Shown here: piece by piece, positions 33,860 to 43,203 of the stretch
Numbering within the stretch: the stretch's first letter is position 1
Layout: each line of letters starts with the position of its first letter
Assembly (NCBI GenBank): GCA_017404265.1
Contig: JAFRCS010000006.1
Span: forward strand, 61,502-125,501
Reading direction: 5' to 3'
DNA: 64,000 nt
Source of the DNA: Mogibacterium sp.
Lineage (GTDB): Bacteria > Bacillota > Clostridia > Peptostreptococcales > Anaerovoracaceae
Notes under the pieces: generated by a model
Told to the model about the DNA's origin: nothing
The model's input: the letters and a program-made list of their open reading frames with translations, nothing else
The model's database searches: none
Made by a program: the position numbers and the translations under genes

Positions 33860-34729
33860 CTATGCCTCCTGCAAGCTGTCTGAAAGCCTCGCAAACTCCT
33901 CAAGAGTCAGAGTCTCGGCTCTGCGTCCCGGGTCGATGCCCGCGGCAATGAGAGCTTCAGACAAAGAATTTTTATCGTAGCCGTCAAGAGAAGCGAGCGC
34001 GTTCAGAAGTGTCTTGCGTCTCATCGAAAAACCCGCCTTGACGCAGCGCATCAGCATCTCTTCGCTGGCAACTTTTACTGGCGGCTCGTCTCTGAGGTCC
34101 AGCCTCAGCACGACCGAGTCGACTCCCGGTACCGGATAAAAGCACTCGCGCGGTACGTCACAGATCTCCGTGACCTCCGCGTAGTAGTGGACCGGGTAGG
34201 TTATGGCTCCCGAAGCTCTGGTGCCCGGTTCGGCGGCTATCCTGTCGCCGACTTCCTTCTGCATCATCACCGTGATGCTCTTTGCGCCGGTGCCCGTTTC
34301 CAGGAGTTTCATGATTATCGGTGTGGTTATGTAATACGGCAGATTGCCTATTATGCGGAGTTCGGAGAGCCCGTGCTCCTCCATGCTCTTCTCTGTGATC
34401 TTCCTGATATCTGTCTCGAGTATGTCGCCCAGTATGAGGTCGACGTTATCGAGTCCAAAGGTCTTGACCCTGAGCCCGTCTATCATGTCGGGATCGAGGT
34501 CGACCGCTATGACATGTCCCGCCTGCTCTGCCAGCGGCAGTGTCAGCGCTCCCGTGCCCGGACCTATCTCAAGGACCAGCGTGTCCCTTGTAACTCCGCT
34601 CGCCTCGATGATGGTCGCGATCACCTCTTCATCGATGAGGAAGTTCTGCCCCAGACTTTTACGGGGCCTGACTCCGGATAAGCTGCGCGGCCTTGGAGCG
34701 CGGCCTCCGTGAAAACGCTTCTTAGCCAT
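33860..34729 (-). CDS. rsmA: 16S rRNA dimethyladenosine transferase RsmA (KsgA)
   Basis: The product has 289 residues from the ATG at 34729, which has GGAGG five bases upstream and overlaps the DivIC stop by eight bases; a longer frame to 34813 would intrude further into divIC. Motifs: KSLGQNFLID (the KsgA opening), EIGPGTGALT (SAM motif I), DLDPDM, and IGNLPYYITTP (catalytic motif IV), followed by the C-terminal helical domain. It dimethylates two adjacent adenosines in helix 45 of 16S rRNA during small-subunit assembly. The Arg/Lys-rich first 20 residues are an extension. Confidence 0.96.
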   Translation of the reverse strand: MAKKRFHGGRAPRPRSLSGVRPRKSLGQNFLIDEEVIATIIEASGVTRDTLVLEIGPGTGALTLPLAEQAGHVIAVDLDPDMIDGLRVKTFGLDNVDLILGDILETDIRKITEKSMEEHGLSELRIIGNLPYYITTPIIMKLLETGTGAKSITVMMQKEVGDRIAAEPGTRASGAITYPVHYYAEVTEICDVPRECFYPVPGVDSVVLRLDLRDEPPVKVASEEMLMRCVKAGFSMRRKTLLNALASLDGYDKNSLSEALIAAGIDPGRRAETLTLEEFARLSDSLQEA

Positions 34730-35168
34730 CGGAGCCTCCGGCATCTTCAGTCTGCTCAGTTTCTTCGGTTGCCTCCGGTTCCTGCACCTCCTCAACGCCC
34801 TGTTCATCGTCAAAGAGGAAGAGTATCTCTCCCGGGTTCAGCAGGTTCAGCTGTTTTCTGGCCTGTTCCCTGATGTATTCAGGGTCGTCCACGTTGGCGA
34901 GCTCCTCTTTCAGTTCGTCCCTCTGTTTCTCGAGAGCGACCTGCTGCTTTTTCAGAGCTATGTTCTCAGCCTTGAGCCTGACTATGTCCTTGCCGCACAT
35001 GGTGGCCAGTATGGCAAAAGCCACCAGAAACACCAGCAGCGTTACAGTCTTTCTTCTGCGCAGCTGCGCGGTGCGGACCTTGTACCTCTGCTCCATGCGA
35101 AGAGCAAGCTCTTCATCGGTCAGGCGTATTTCTGTCGTATCAAATTTTCTCTTGTTCTTCTTTGCCAA
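34722..35168 (-). CDS. Septum formation initiator, DivIC/FtsB family
   Basis: The product has 148 residues. The cytoplasmic Lys/Arg-rich start is followed by one membrane span near 40-57 (VTLLVFLVAFAILATMC), then a leucine-zipper coiled coil (VRLKAENIALKKQQVALEKQ) and NVDDPEYIREQARKQLNLL, the DivIC/FtsB signature. A Glu-rich tail ends the protein. It joins DivIB/FtsQ and FtsL in the divisome. The start is TTG, preceded by GGAGGAAGA. It lies between the M23 peptidase gene and rsmA. Confidence 0.88.
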   Translation of the reverse strand: MAKKNKRKFDTTEIRLTDEELALRMEQRYKVRTAQLRRRKTVTLLVFLVAFAILATMCGKDIVRLKAENIALKKQQVALEKQRDELKEELANVDDPEYIREQARKQLNLLNPGEILFLFDDEQGVEEVQEPEATEETEQTEDAGGSDG

Positions 35169-35194
35169 ATCTTCCTCCGGCGGTCATCCGCGGT

Positions 35195-37219
35195 TTACGG
35201 ATGTATGTAATTTACAGGGTTCTGCGGGGACCCGTTTATCAACACCTCAAAGTGCAGGTGGCTACCGAAACTGTTTCCGGTATTACCGACCAGGGCTATA
35301 GTCTGTCCCTGATATACCAGGTCTCCAACGCTTACAAGGAGCTTGCTGCAGTGCGCGTATCTTGTTACCACGCCTGGTTCGTGTTCGATCTCTACACAGT
35401 AGCCGTAGGCTCCGAAGTAGCTGGATCTGATGACCTCTCCTCCGTCAGAGGCGTGGATCGGATTGCCTGTTCCTACTGCAAGGTCTACGCCTTTATGCAG
35501 CCGGCCCCATCTGTATCCGAATCCGGATGAGAATGTGTAACGGTCAAGCGGAATTATGAATGTTCCCGTAGCTGCGGTCTTAGGTCTTTCGGCCGTACCG
35601 ACAAGGATTATCTTGTCCTTCTTTTCCTTGATGACTTCCGTGCTTATCTCATCTCTGTCTGTCTCTTCTCCGGCGACCTTGGTGATCGTTCCTTCAAAGA
35701 TCTGGACACCATCGACGCCTTCCTGCTCAACATTGGTGTCGCCCTTGTAGTACTTGTCGGTCTCTTTCTTGATGGTCTGGTACTCTACGGTCTCCTTGAT
35801 CCTTCCGGTCTCTACCATCTTGACGCTTACCGGCTCCACCGTGCTTCTGATGCATATCTTGTCGCCCTGTTCTATCTCACTGACGACCTCTTCATTATTT
35901 TCATCGTAGATCCCGTCGGTTTCGACGCCGTATTCTTCGGCTATGCTCTCCACGGTCTCTCCCTCTTCAGCTATGTGGAAGGTCTCCATGTCACCGCCAT
36001 TCACCATCTGTTCCTGGGCAGCCGCCTTGCTCTGTACGCTTCCGAGGAGCACGTTGACCGGTCTTGTACTGAGTTCATTTACGAACTCCGCGGATACCAG
36101 CACCATGCCGTTGTCAGGCATCGAGAGCTGTCCCATGGTCTGTGCCAGCAGCTCCTCCGCGTCGGCCTCGTCCTTTACTATGGCCACTACACTGTCACCG
36201 TCATATATCGCGGTGGCCTCGGTCTCGATGTCCGTCATGTAAATGAGCTTATTGATGACCGTATCGGAATCATCGGTGCTCTTGCCCTTGCCCTCGACCA
36301 GATTAAACGTTACATTCTGGTTGGCGACGAATTCGACGCTGACGCCGTTCTCTCTGCCACTGCTGAGCTTTCTGCCCGCTATGTCGAGAACGTCGGTGAC
36401 TTCCTCCTGCTCCTGCACGTAGCCCAGCACTTTGCCGTTGTATGCGTACTCATAGACAGTGAACATGTCAAAGATTATGAGGATAGCGGCAGCCAGTATG
36501 CCTGTCAGCAGCAGGGCAAAGCCTATCGTTCTGCGCGAGTTCATGTATCCGGTGGAGATGCGGTGGAATCCTCTGACCGCGTCCCGGCCCATGTTGACGA
36601 ACGCGCCGTCAACGGCGTCCTGCACGCGGTCGAGTCCATCGGTGACCGAAGCGAGAGGGGACCTCCCAGTCTTCTTCATGAACTGTTTTTTATATAAATT
36701 CTGCTTTTTCTCTTTTGCTTTCTGTTTCTTTTTGCGTTCTTTGCCGGCTTTCTTTTTCGGAGCCTTTTCTTCAGCTTCTGTTTTTTCCGGCTCTGTTACA
36801 GTTTCTTCTGCTTCAGCCTGTACATCTTCAGCTTTCGTTTCTTCTACAGGCTCAACTTCAGTTTCTTCGGCCTCTGTCTTTTCGTCTTCAGCAACATCTT
36901 CGGCTTTTTCTTCTTCCGGCTCTGCTTCTGCGGTTTCCTCAGCTTCCGCGTTCTCCTCTTCCGGCAAATCTTCAACCTCCGCAGTTTTCTCCTCCAGAAC
37001 CACTCCGATCTCCTCCGGCTCTACGAAAGTCGCGTCGCCGGGGATCAGGCCCTGCTCCCTGAGGTATTTCGCGTAGGCCAAAGCGGCTGCCTTTATCTGT
37101 TCGCTGTCCAGATCGGGCGCCTCTGCATCAGCCTTCTCCGAGTAGACCTCGACGGGCTTTGTTTCTTCGTCTTCTGCTTCGTTATTAACTGTTGTTACTT
37201 CTATATCCTTATCTGTCAT
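35195..37219 (-). CDS. Membrane-anchored M23 metallopeptidase with LysM and G5-like domains
   Basis: The product has 674 residues. Residues 1-150 are strongly acidic (Glu/Ala repeats), 151-185 strongly basic, then one membrane span at 231-254 with the rest outside. The ectodomain has a region of DUF348-like strands, a LysM motif (EEGETVESIAEEYGV), a G5-like segment with KMVETGRIKETVEY, and the M23 domain: SGFGYRWGRLHKGVDLA (first metal His and Asp) and SHLHFE (catalytic and metal His). It would cut peptidoglycan cross-links or peptides at the cell surface. The long charged cytoplasmic tail is unusual and may bind division or regulatory proteins. It abuts the DnaD-like gene directly. Confidence 0.88.
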   Translation of the reverse strand: MTDKDIEVTTVNNEAEDEETKPVEVYSEKADAEAPDLDSEQIKAAALAYAKYLREQGLIPGDATFVEPEEIGVVLEEKTAEVEDLPEEENAEAEETAEAEPEEEKAEDVAEDEKTEAEETEVEPVEETKAEDVQAEAEETVTEPEKTEAEEKAPKKKAGKERKKKQKAKEKKQNLYKKQFMKKTGRSPLASVTDGLDRVQDAVDGAFVNMGRDAVRGFHRISTGYMNSRRTIGFALLLTGILAAAILIIFDMFTVYEYAYNGKVLGYVQEQEEVTDVLDIAGRKLSSGRENGVSVEFVANQNVTFNLVEGKGKSTDDSDTVINKLIYMTDIETEATAIYDGDSVVAIVKDEADAEELLAQTMGQLSMPDNGMVLVSAEFVNELSTRPVNVLLGSVQSKAAAQEQMVNGGDMETFHIAEEGETVESIAEEYGVETDGIYDENNEEVVSEIEQGDKICIRSTVEPVSVKMVETGRIKETVEYQTIKKETDKYYKGDTNVEQEGVDGVQIFEGTITKVAGEETDRDEISTEVIKEKKDKIILVGTAERPKTAATGTFIIPLDRYTFSSGFGYRWGRLHKGVDLAVGTGNPIHASDGGEVIRSSYFGAYGYCVEIEHEPGVVTRYAHCSKLLVSVGDLVYQGQTIALVGNTGNSFGSHLHFEVLINGSPQNPVNYIHP

Positions 37220-38599
37220 CTACGCCTTTTCTTTATTCGTGTGCCATGCATACGCTTCCGCCGCGCGATCCTTTGCGCAGCCGCACACCATGCCCTCATC
37301 CGTGTATCCGGTGTCCTTGCAGGTCTCGCATCTGTACTTTCTGTTCAGATAGTCCGCAGGCCAGCCGTTGGCGGTCAGGAGCTGCTTCTTCGATTCTTCA
37401 ATAGCTATTCTTTCAGCCCGGAGACGCTGCCTCTCGTCGAGACCCGCGCTCCCCGGTTTTATCGAGAGAAGTTTGCTGTTGATGTCTGCTTCAGCATCAA
37501 AGACATCTCTCATCTCAGGCACCCTCGAAAGCACCTCGTCGATGCGCCACTCGCGTGCCGTTTCGTCTGTCGTTCTTATGTATTCGTAATAGTCGCTGAG
37601 GACCTTGCGGCTCACCGGGCTCGCGTTCTCTGCCGGGACTGCCGGCGCGCTTGCTTCCGCCCTCACATTTATGCCGCCTTTTTCCGCTCTGCGGTTTTCA
37701 AGGACCTTGTTGACATATCTCAGGTTAGGGTCCCTCAGGCCTGCCGCTGCCGCGCACGCCTCAAGAACTTCACCTATGGAGCATTCCATCTCGTCGAACC
37801 ACCTGTCCATTATCTCCCTGTCGGCCGGAGCAGGCAGTCTGTTGAAACCGAGAGCCTTGAAGACCTGCCTGTACCAGGAGTTGCGGCGGCTGTGCTTGTC
37901 GAGCAGCCTCTTCGCGTCCTCCACGGTGCGGCAGCCTTCCTCGGTCCACCTCAGCGCGACCTTGAAGATATAGTCGACGCTGTACTTCTCCAGATCAGCA
38001 CAGTAGTCGATCGCGAAATCGAAGATGTCCGGCTCTACGCCGTACACCTTGACAGCGTCCTCGATCTTGGAAGTCTCCTGCCTGGAGATGGTCCTTCCCG
38101 TGGTGATCTGATATTTCTGATAGAGATCCCGCAGCCTTCTGTCCACGAGTCTCTCACTCATCACTTCATCAAATTCAGGGCTGTCCATCGATACGTCGAG
38201 AGGCACTTCGGCGTCGTCTTCGGTCGAAAGGACGTAGGCCTCCTCTGTGGCCTCTGCTTGCGGCACCTTGCCGTAGAGCAGGTCTATCTGATTGAGGAAG
38301 ATGATCTGGTTTACCTCTTCACCGTTTTCATCTCGTCCCTTGACGTTCTTCACCAGTCCCCTGGATTCCCAGTAGATCCAGGCTTCCTCGACTTCTTCCT
38401 CGCTGATGCCCAGGAGTTTTGCAAGCTCCTGTCTGTTTGGCTCCACCTCATACTGCGCATACATAAGGCCAAAAAGATACACCTTAATATACTCGCCCGG
38501 AGCGTCCGGGAGATATTCGCTTATGAAAAGGTTCTCGACCTTTGTCGCATGCAGGAATATGTCTCTTTTTTTATCCAGCGTCAGCTTGGTCTTTGCCAT
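37220..38599 (-). CDS. DnaD-domain primosome protein with C-terminal helicase-loader-type zinc motif
   Basis: The product has 459 residues. The N-terminal winged helix (LSKLLG-like ELAKLLGISEEEVEEAW) is followed by two DnaD-type helical repeats: YQKYQITTGRTISRQE ... DYIFKVALRW and a second at about 245-310 ending NLRYVNKVLENR. The last 40 residues carry C424-x2-C427...C439-x-C441 with KDTGYT between, which resembles the zinc motif just before the AAA+ domain in DnaC/DnaI loaders. The AAA+ part is absent. It lies three bases downstream of dnaB, where a DnaD-DnaI gene pair would be expected. It likely helps load DnaB; how, without its own ATPase, is open. Confidence 0.75.
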   Translation of the reverse strand: MAKTKLTLDKKRDIFLHATKVENLFISEYLPDAPGEYIKVYLFGLMYAQYEVEPNRQELAKLLGISEEEVEEAWIYWESRGLVKNVKGRDENGEEVNQIIFLNQIDLLYGKVPQAEATEEAYVLSTEDDAEVPLDVSMDSPEFDEVMSERLVDRRLRDLYQKYQITTGRTISRQETSKIEDAVKVYGVEPDIFDFAIDYCADLEKYSVDYIFKVALRWTEEGCRTVEDAKRLLDKHSRRNSWYRQVFKALGFNRLPAPADREIMDRWFDEMECSIGEVLEACAAAAGLRDPNLRYVNKVLENRRAEKGGINVRAEASAPAVPAENASPVSRKVLSDYYEYIRTTDETAREWRIDEVLSRVPEMRDVFDAEADINSKLLSIKPGSAGLDERQRLRAERIAIEESKKQLLTANGWPADYLNRKYRCETCKDTGYTDEGMVCGCAKDRAAEAYAWHTNKEKA

Positions 38600-38602
38600 G
38601 TT

Positions 38603-39964
38603 TTACTCTCTTGCCAGGTTGCCGAATTTTACGTATCTAGGGATCCACGTCAGGTTGGTTATGCCGACAGGACCGTTTCTGTGCTTTGCGATGTTGACCG
38701 CGCATGTGAGGCCTGTGTTCTCGTCGATGTTTGCGCGCTCTTCTTCCGAGCTGTAGTAGTCGTCTCTCTTGAGGAAGATGACCACGTCAGCGTCCTGCTC
38801 GATCGCTCCGGAATCCCTGAGGTCGGACAGCTTAGGCATATGGTCGCCTCCGCGCTGCTCCGGTCCTCTGGAAAGCTGCGACAGCAGTACTACCGCGCAG
38901 TCGAGTTCCTTGGCCATGATCTTGATGGATCTTGTGATGGCCGCGATCTCTTTTTCTCTCTGCTCTATCCTGTAGCCGCCCATGCTCATCAGCTGCAGAT
39001 AGTCGATGACGACCAGATCGAGGTCGCCTTTCTCCTGCTTGAAGCGGCGGCATTTGTTCTTCATCTCGAGCGGAGTGATTACCGACGATTCGTCGATGAC
39101 CATGTCGAGCCCGTAGAAGCTGTCCTGCGCGGCCGAGAGGTCTTCCCACTCCTCCATGCTGAGGCTGCCCTTGTGGATGTTCTCAAGAGGCACGCTGGAT
39201 GTCATCGAAAGAAGTCTTTCGCCCAGCTGCCTGGTGGACATCTCAAGGCTGAACACCATGACCTTTTTGCCGATGGAAGCGGCATATTCCGCGGCGTTTA
39301 GCGCCCATGCGGTCTTGCCGACGCCAGGTCTTGCGGCCAGGATGATAAGGTCTGTCTTCTGGAATCCTCCCAGTATCCTGTCGACGTCCCTGAAGCCGGT
39401 CGGTATGCCTCTTTCTTCTCCGCCGTTCTGCTCTATCTCCTGCAGCTGCTTGATGTTCTCAAAGAGTACATCGTTTACGTCGATGTAATTGTTGCGCTGT
39501 GACTTATGCGCTATCTCAAGAATGCGCTGCTCGGCGTTGTCAAGTATGTCCTCAGGCGGCAGCTCCGATGAGTACGCCGCGTCCCTGATCGCTTCCGCTT
39601 CCGTGATCAGCTGTCTCATCTTGGATTTGTCCGAGACGGTCTCGGCGTAGTAGCGCGCATTCGAAGGAACGATGGCCTCGTCCATCAGCCTGCTGAGGTA
39701 TGTGATGCCTCCGACCATGTCGGCGGTCTTCCTCTGCTTGAGCGCCGAGTACACCGTGGTTATGTCGATGCCGGTTCCCTTCTGGTCCATGTCGAACATG
39801 GTCCTGAAGATCTCCTGATGCTCCTTGAGGTAGAAGTCCTCTGCCCTGAGTATGGCGTTGACGTCAGCCCTGGCATCCTGGTTCTTGAGCATGGATCCCA
39901 GCACCGCTTTCTCAGCGTCTATGTCTACCGGCGGCAGAAGTACGTCTTTTCTTTCTTCGTCCAT
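38603..39964 (-). CDS. dnaB: Replicative DNA helicase DnaB
   Basis: The product has 453 residues. The N-terminal primase-interacting helical domain (DIDAEKAVLGSMLKN) is followed by the RecA-like domain: ARPGVGKTAW (Walker A), VFSLEMSTRQLGERL, VVIDYLQLM (Walker B), LLSQLSRGPEQR and an Arg finger region near KHRNGPVG. It forms the hexameric helicase at the fork. It is four bases after rplI, in the common rplI-dnaB order. Confidence 0.98.
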   Translation of the reverse strand: MDEERKDVLLPPVDIDAEKAVLGSMLKNQDARADVNAILRAEDFYLKEHQEIFRTMFDMDQKGTGIDITTVYSALKQRKTADMVGGITYLSRLMDEAIVPSNARYYAETVSDKSKMRQLITEAEAIRDAAYSSELPPEDILDNAEQRILEIAHKSQRNNYIDVNDVLFENIKQLQEIEQNGGEERGIPTGFRDVDRILGGFQKTDLIILAARPGVGKTAWALNAAEYAASIGKKVMVFSLEMSTRQLGERLLSMTSSVPLENIHKGSLSMEEWEDLSAAQDSFYGLDMVIDESSVITPLEMKNKCRRFKQEKGDLDLVVIDYLQLMSMGGYRIEQREKEIAAITRSIKIMAKELDCAVVLLSQLSRGPEQRGGDHMPKLSDLRDSGAIEQDADVVIFLKRDDYYSSEEERANIDENTGLTCAVNIAKHRNGPVGITNLTWIPRYVKFGNLARE

Positions 39965-39968
39965 TCGT

Positions 39969-40415
39969 CTATTCGCCCTCTATCTTTATAACGACCTTAG
40001 CGTTCACGTCCTGGAACAGCTTGATCTCAATGGTCTCAACGCCCGTATCCTTTATAGGCTTGTTGAGAACGATCTTTCTCTTGTCGACATCTTCACCGGT
40101 CTGCTCCTTGATTGCGTTGGCGATATCCATGGAGGTGATGGCTCCAAAAAGCCTTCCGTTCTCGCCGACCTTTGTCTTGACGATCACCATCTTGTCCTCA
40201 AGCCTGCCCTTGAATTCCTCTGCTGCTGCTCTTTCCTGAGCCAGCTTCTCGGCAGCCTTTGCCTTTTCTCTCTCAAAAGCCTTCTTGTTTGTCGGCGTCG
40301 CCTCTATCGCGAGACCACCTGGTATCAGCTTGTTGCGGGCATATCCGTCGCTGACCTTTACTATCTGGCCTGCCTTGCCTGTGCCCTTTACGTCCTGTTT
40401 TAAAATGACTTCCAT
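39969..40415 (-). CDS. rplI: Large-subunit ribosomal protein bL9
   Basis: The product has 148 residues. It starts [32 protein letters not shown], as is standard for bL9, continues with the long connecting helix and ends in a C-terminal rRNA-binding domain ([16 protein letters not shown]). It binds 23S rRNA domain V. AGGAAATACAG precedes the ATG. It is between the gdpP-like gene and dnaB. Confidence 0.98.
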   Translation of the reverse strand: MEVILKQDVKGTGKAGQIVKVSDGYARNKLIPGGLAIEATPTNKKAFEREKAKAAEKLAQERAAAEEFKGRLEDKMVIVKTKVGENGRLFGAITSMDIANAIKEQTGEDVDKRKIVLNKPIKDTGVETIEIKLFQDVNAKVVIKIEGE

Positions 40416-40436
40416 CTGTATTTCCTCTGTTTTTTC

Positions 40437-42233
40437 CTATCTGATCAGCTCTATTTCCTGAGTCCTGGAAAGTTTGGCTCTTCTTTCTTCTTCCTCGCGC
40501 TCCTGGTACTCCTTGACCAGCTTCCTTATGCGGGCAAGGACCTCAGCCAGCGGCTCGTCGGTCTGCGCTGCTGCCGAAGTGAAGTGTCCGCCGCCTCCGA
40601 GTTTCTCCATGAGTGCCTGGACGTTGATATCTCCCAGCGATCTTGCGCTGACCAGCGTCTGGCCTCGCTCGTTCCTTCCGAGTACGAAGGCTGCCTTTGC
40701 GCCCTTGACCGTCATCAGCTCGTCCGAGACCTGCGCGTTGATTATCTGAGTGTTTGTTGATGTTCCTTCAGTCACCGCATAGGCTATGCCGTCCTCGGTG
40801 AAATCCGCGTTCGCGATGGCTGTCGACTTGGCCCTGAAGTCTTCTTCACTTACCTGGAAGAAACGCTTGACCTCAGTCGTATCAGCGCCTCCGCGCTTCA
40901 GCCACGACGCCGCTTCGAAGGTGCGTACGCCGGTCCTTACCGAGAAGTGGTTGGAGTCGACCATGATACCTGCCAGCATCGCCTCGGCCTCGAGCTTGTT
41001 GATGAACCTCTTCTGCGAGAAGTGCTGCATCAGCTCTGCCAGCAGTTCGCTGGCGGATGAAGCGTAGCTTTCGATATACGCAACCGCCGAGTTCTGATAC
41101 GAGTCCTCGGTCAGTCTGTGGTGGTCGATGATGATCCTTGTCTTGCAGACTTCCGCGAGTTCAGGACACTCGACCAGCATAGGTCTGTTGGTGTCGACGA
41201 TTATCAGGAGTGATTTGTCGGTCACCCCCTTGAGAGCTCTTTCGCTTTTGATGATGCTGTAATCATCGGTGTCAGCCGCCAGATCGTAGACCGCGTCGAG
41301 AGCCTCGTTATGCTTGTCCATGACGATAAACGTGTCCTTGCCAAGGAACTTGCATATGGCGCTGGCTCCTATGGCAGCTCCAAAAGCATCCATATCAGGC
41401 CACTTGTGACCCATGACGAACACCTTGTCCGCATCGTTTATAAGGGCCTTCATCGCGTGGGCTATGACTCTCGGCTTGCTGCGGTTGTTTTTCTCGAACG
41501 ACTGCAGTGTCCCTCCGTAGTACTTGGTGCCGTCATCTGTCTTGACTACGGCCTGGTCGCCTCCGCGTCCCAGAGCCAGCTCCAGCGCAGCCTCGGCAAG
41601 CTCCGTCGATTCTATGAGCGACAGGTCTGAACTTCCGATGCCAATGCTTATGGAAGCAGGGAAGTCGATCTGCGAGTCGATGTTCCTCACTTCGTCAAGA
41701 ACGCTGAAGTTGCTTTCTATCATGCCCTCCAGACGTCCGCGGCTTGTGTACATGACATATCTGTCCTCGCCGGTGCTGATGACAGGCGATTCAAAAGAGT
41801 CGCCCCACTTACGCACCAGCATGTCTATCTGTGCAGGGATGACCCTGCGGTAATCCTCCGGAGCGCTTGCGATCAGATCGTCGTAGTTGTCGATGTTGAT
41901 GTACGCGATAGCGGCTTTGTCGTTCTCGAGCTTTGTCCTGAACGACTCTCTCGCAGTCGCTTCATCAAAGAATACGACTATCTCTTCATCATCCTTGGCT
42001 TCCTCGTTGATCCAGAGCTTGAACATCTTGCCGTTTCGCTCAATGATCATCTCTTCCTTGTTGGCGGACATGAGCTGCTCGCGCTTTACGCCTGTCATAG
42101 TGAAGAAACTGGATCCGGTTATGTCTTCATAAACGAATACGTTCTTCATGAGCGGGTTGGCTCCTGTTATCCTGCCGCTTGGATCTACCGTACAGGCCGG
42201 TATAGGAAGAGTCCTGATGTATTGATTATCCAT
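40437..42233 (-). CDS. GdpP-like c-di-AMP phosphodiesterase (DHH/DHHA1), no membrane anchor
   Basis: The product has 598 residues. A PAS-like region (about 5-80) is followed by a degenerate GGDEF domain (about 95-245), then the DHH domain with GHKWPDMDAFG and IIDHHR, and DHHA1 with LGGGGHFTSAA. The catalytic Asp/His set looks complete. GdpP hydrolyses c-di-AMP to pApA and so affects cell-wall and potassium control. Usual GdpP proteins start with two membrane spans; here the frame begins at the PAS region with a good AAAGGAGA site before the ATG, so the protein seems soluble. Its position beside rplI-dnaB is the standard one for gdpP. Confidence 0.9.
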   Translation of the reverse strand: MDNQYIRTLPIPACTVDPSGRITGANPLMKNVFVYEDITGSSFFTMTGVKREQLMSANKEEMIIERNGKMFKLWINEEAKDDEEIVVFFDEATARESFRTKLENDKAAIAYINIDNYDDLIASAPEDYRRVIPAQIDMLVRKWGDSFESPVISTGEDRYVMYTSRGRLEGMIESNFSVLDEVRNIDSQIDFPASISIGIGSSDLSLIESTELAEAALELALGRGGDQAVVKTDDGTKYYGGTLQSFEKNNRSKPRVIAHAMKALINDADKVFVMGHKWPDMDAFGAAIGASAICKFLGKDTFIVMDKHNEALDAVYDLAADTDDYSIIKSERALKGVTDKSLLIIVDTNRPMLVECPELAEVCKTRIIIDHHRLTEDSYQNSAVAYIESYASSASELLAELMQHFSQKRFINKLEAEAMLAGIMVDSNHFSVRTGVRTFEAASWLKRGGADTTEVKRFFQVSEEDFRAKSTAIANADFTEDGIAYAVTEGTSTNTQIINAQVSDELMTVKGAKAAFVLGRNERGQTLVSARSLGDINVQALMEKLGGGGHFTSAAAQTDEPLAEVLARIRKLVKEYQEREEEERRAKLSRTQEIELIR

Positions 42234-42243
42234 GACATCTCCT

Positions 42244-43203
42244 TTACTTGAAGGCGTCTCTCAGGGCGTCTATAAGTCTGTTGAGTTCTTCGAGGCTGTA
42301 ATATTCGAGTTCAATCTTTCCCTTGTTCTCATCGCCGGCGATGTGCACCCTTGTGCCCGTCAGCGTCATGAGTTCTCTTTCAACGGCCGCTATCTCGGCA
42401 GCCCTTGCTGTGTCTTCTTCAGTGACCTTCTTCTTGCGCTTCTTGCGCTCAGGTCTCAGCTCGTCCTTGACCTTCTCAGCCAGTCTCTCGGTGGCTCTTA
42501 CAGAGAGATCGTTGCGGATGATCTTGTCCGCTATCTCTTTCTGCTTGGCCTTGTCCGGGATGTTGATGATGGTTCTTCCGTGGGCTGCGGACATTTGTCC
42601 GCTTGACACGTACTGCTGTATCTCCGGCGGGAGCTTCAGCAGTCTGATGCTGTTGGTGATGTATGTACGGCTCCTGCCGAGCGAGGCGGATACCTGCTCC
42701 TGCGTGAAACCGTATTTCTCAGTCATCGACTTTAGTCCGAGTGCCTCTTCAATAGGGTTTAGGTCCTCGCGCTGCATGTTCTCGATGATCGCGACGATCG
42801 CGTTCTGCTTGTCATCAAAGTTTCTGATGATGCACGGGACCGTCTTGAGTCCTGCCTGTCTGGAGGCACGCCATCTTCTTTCGCCTGCGACCAGCTCGTA
42901 GCCGTTGGCGCTCTCTCTAACGAGAAGAGGCTGGATGACGCCGTTGGTCTTTATGGAACTAGCGAGTTCCGAAAGTTTGTCCTCGTCAAAGACGTGGCGC
43001 GGCTGGGCGCTGTTAGGCCTGATATCGTTTATGTCGATGTAAAGGATCCTGTCTTCGCTGTCCGCGGAAACGTTCGCCGCTTTCGCAGCCGGCTTCCTTT
43101 TCGAACCGGCCAAAGGCGCGGTATCTCTTTCTTCTTCGGTAATAGGGGCGGCATCAGCGAAGAGCGCGTCCAGTCCCCTTCCGAGCCCTTTGGTCTTAGC
43201 CAT
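42244..43203 (-). CDS. parB: Chromosome partition protein ParB (Spo0J)
   Basis: The product has 319 residues. The N-terminal peptide MAKTKGLGRGLDALF is the usual ParA-stimulating region. The CTPase/ParB core has QPRHVFDEDKL, GERRWRASRQAG and ENMQREDLNPIEEA; the helix-turn-helix lies at FTQEQVSASLGRSRTYI. A basic linker (RKKRKKKV) and a C-terminal dimer domain end it. It binds the parS sites at 44191-44297 and spreads as a CTP clamp. Its start overlaps the ParA stop by eight bases. Confidence 0.96.
   Translation of the reverse strand: MAKTKGLGRGLDALFADAAPITEEERDTAPLAGSKRKPAAKAANVSADSEDRILYIDINDIRPNSAQPRHVFDEDKLSELASSIKTNGVIQPLLVRESANGYELVAGERRWRASRQAGLKTVPCIIRNFDDKQNAIVAIIENMQREDLNPIEEALGLKSMTEKYGFTQEQVSASLGRSRTYITNSIRLLKLPPEIQQYVSSGQMSAAHGRTIINIPDKAKQKEIADKIIRNDLSVRATERLAEKVKDELRPERKKRKKKVTEEDTARAAEIAAVERELMTLTGTRVHIAGDENKGKIELEYYSLEELNRLIDALRDAFK

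Noticed and set aside
37241..39301. Very long plus-strand open frame (686 codons) opposite the DnaD-like gene and dnaB
   Set aside because: It mirrors the minus-strand genes in a shadow frame, has no recognisable domain or ribosome site, and spans two well-supported genes.
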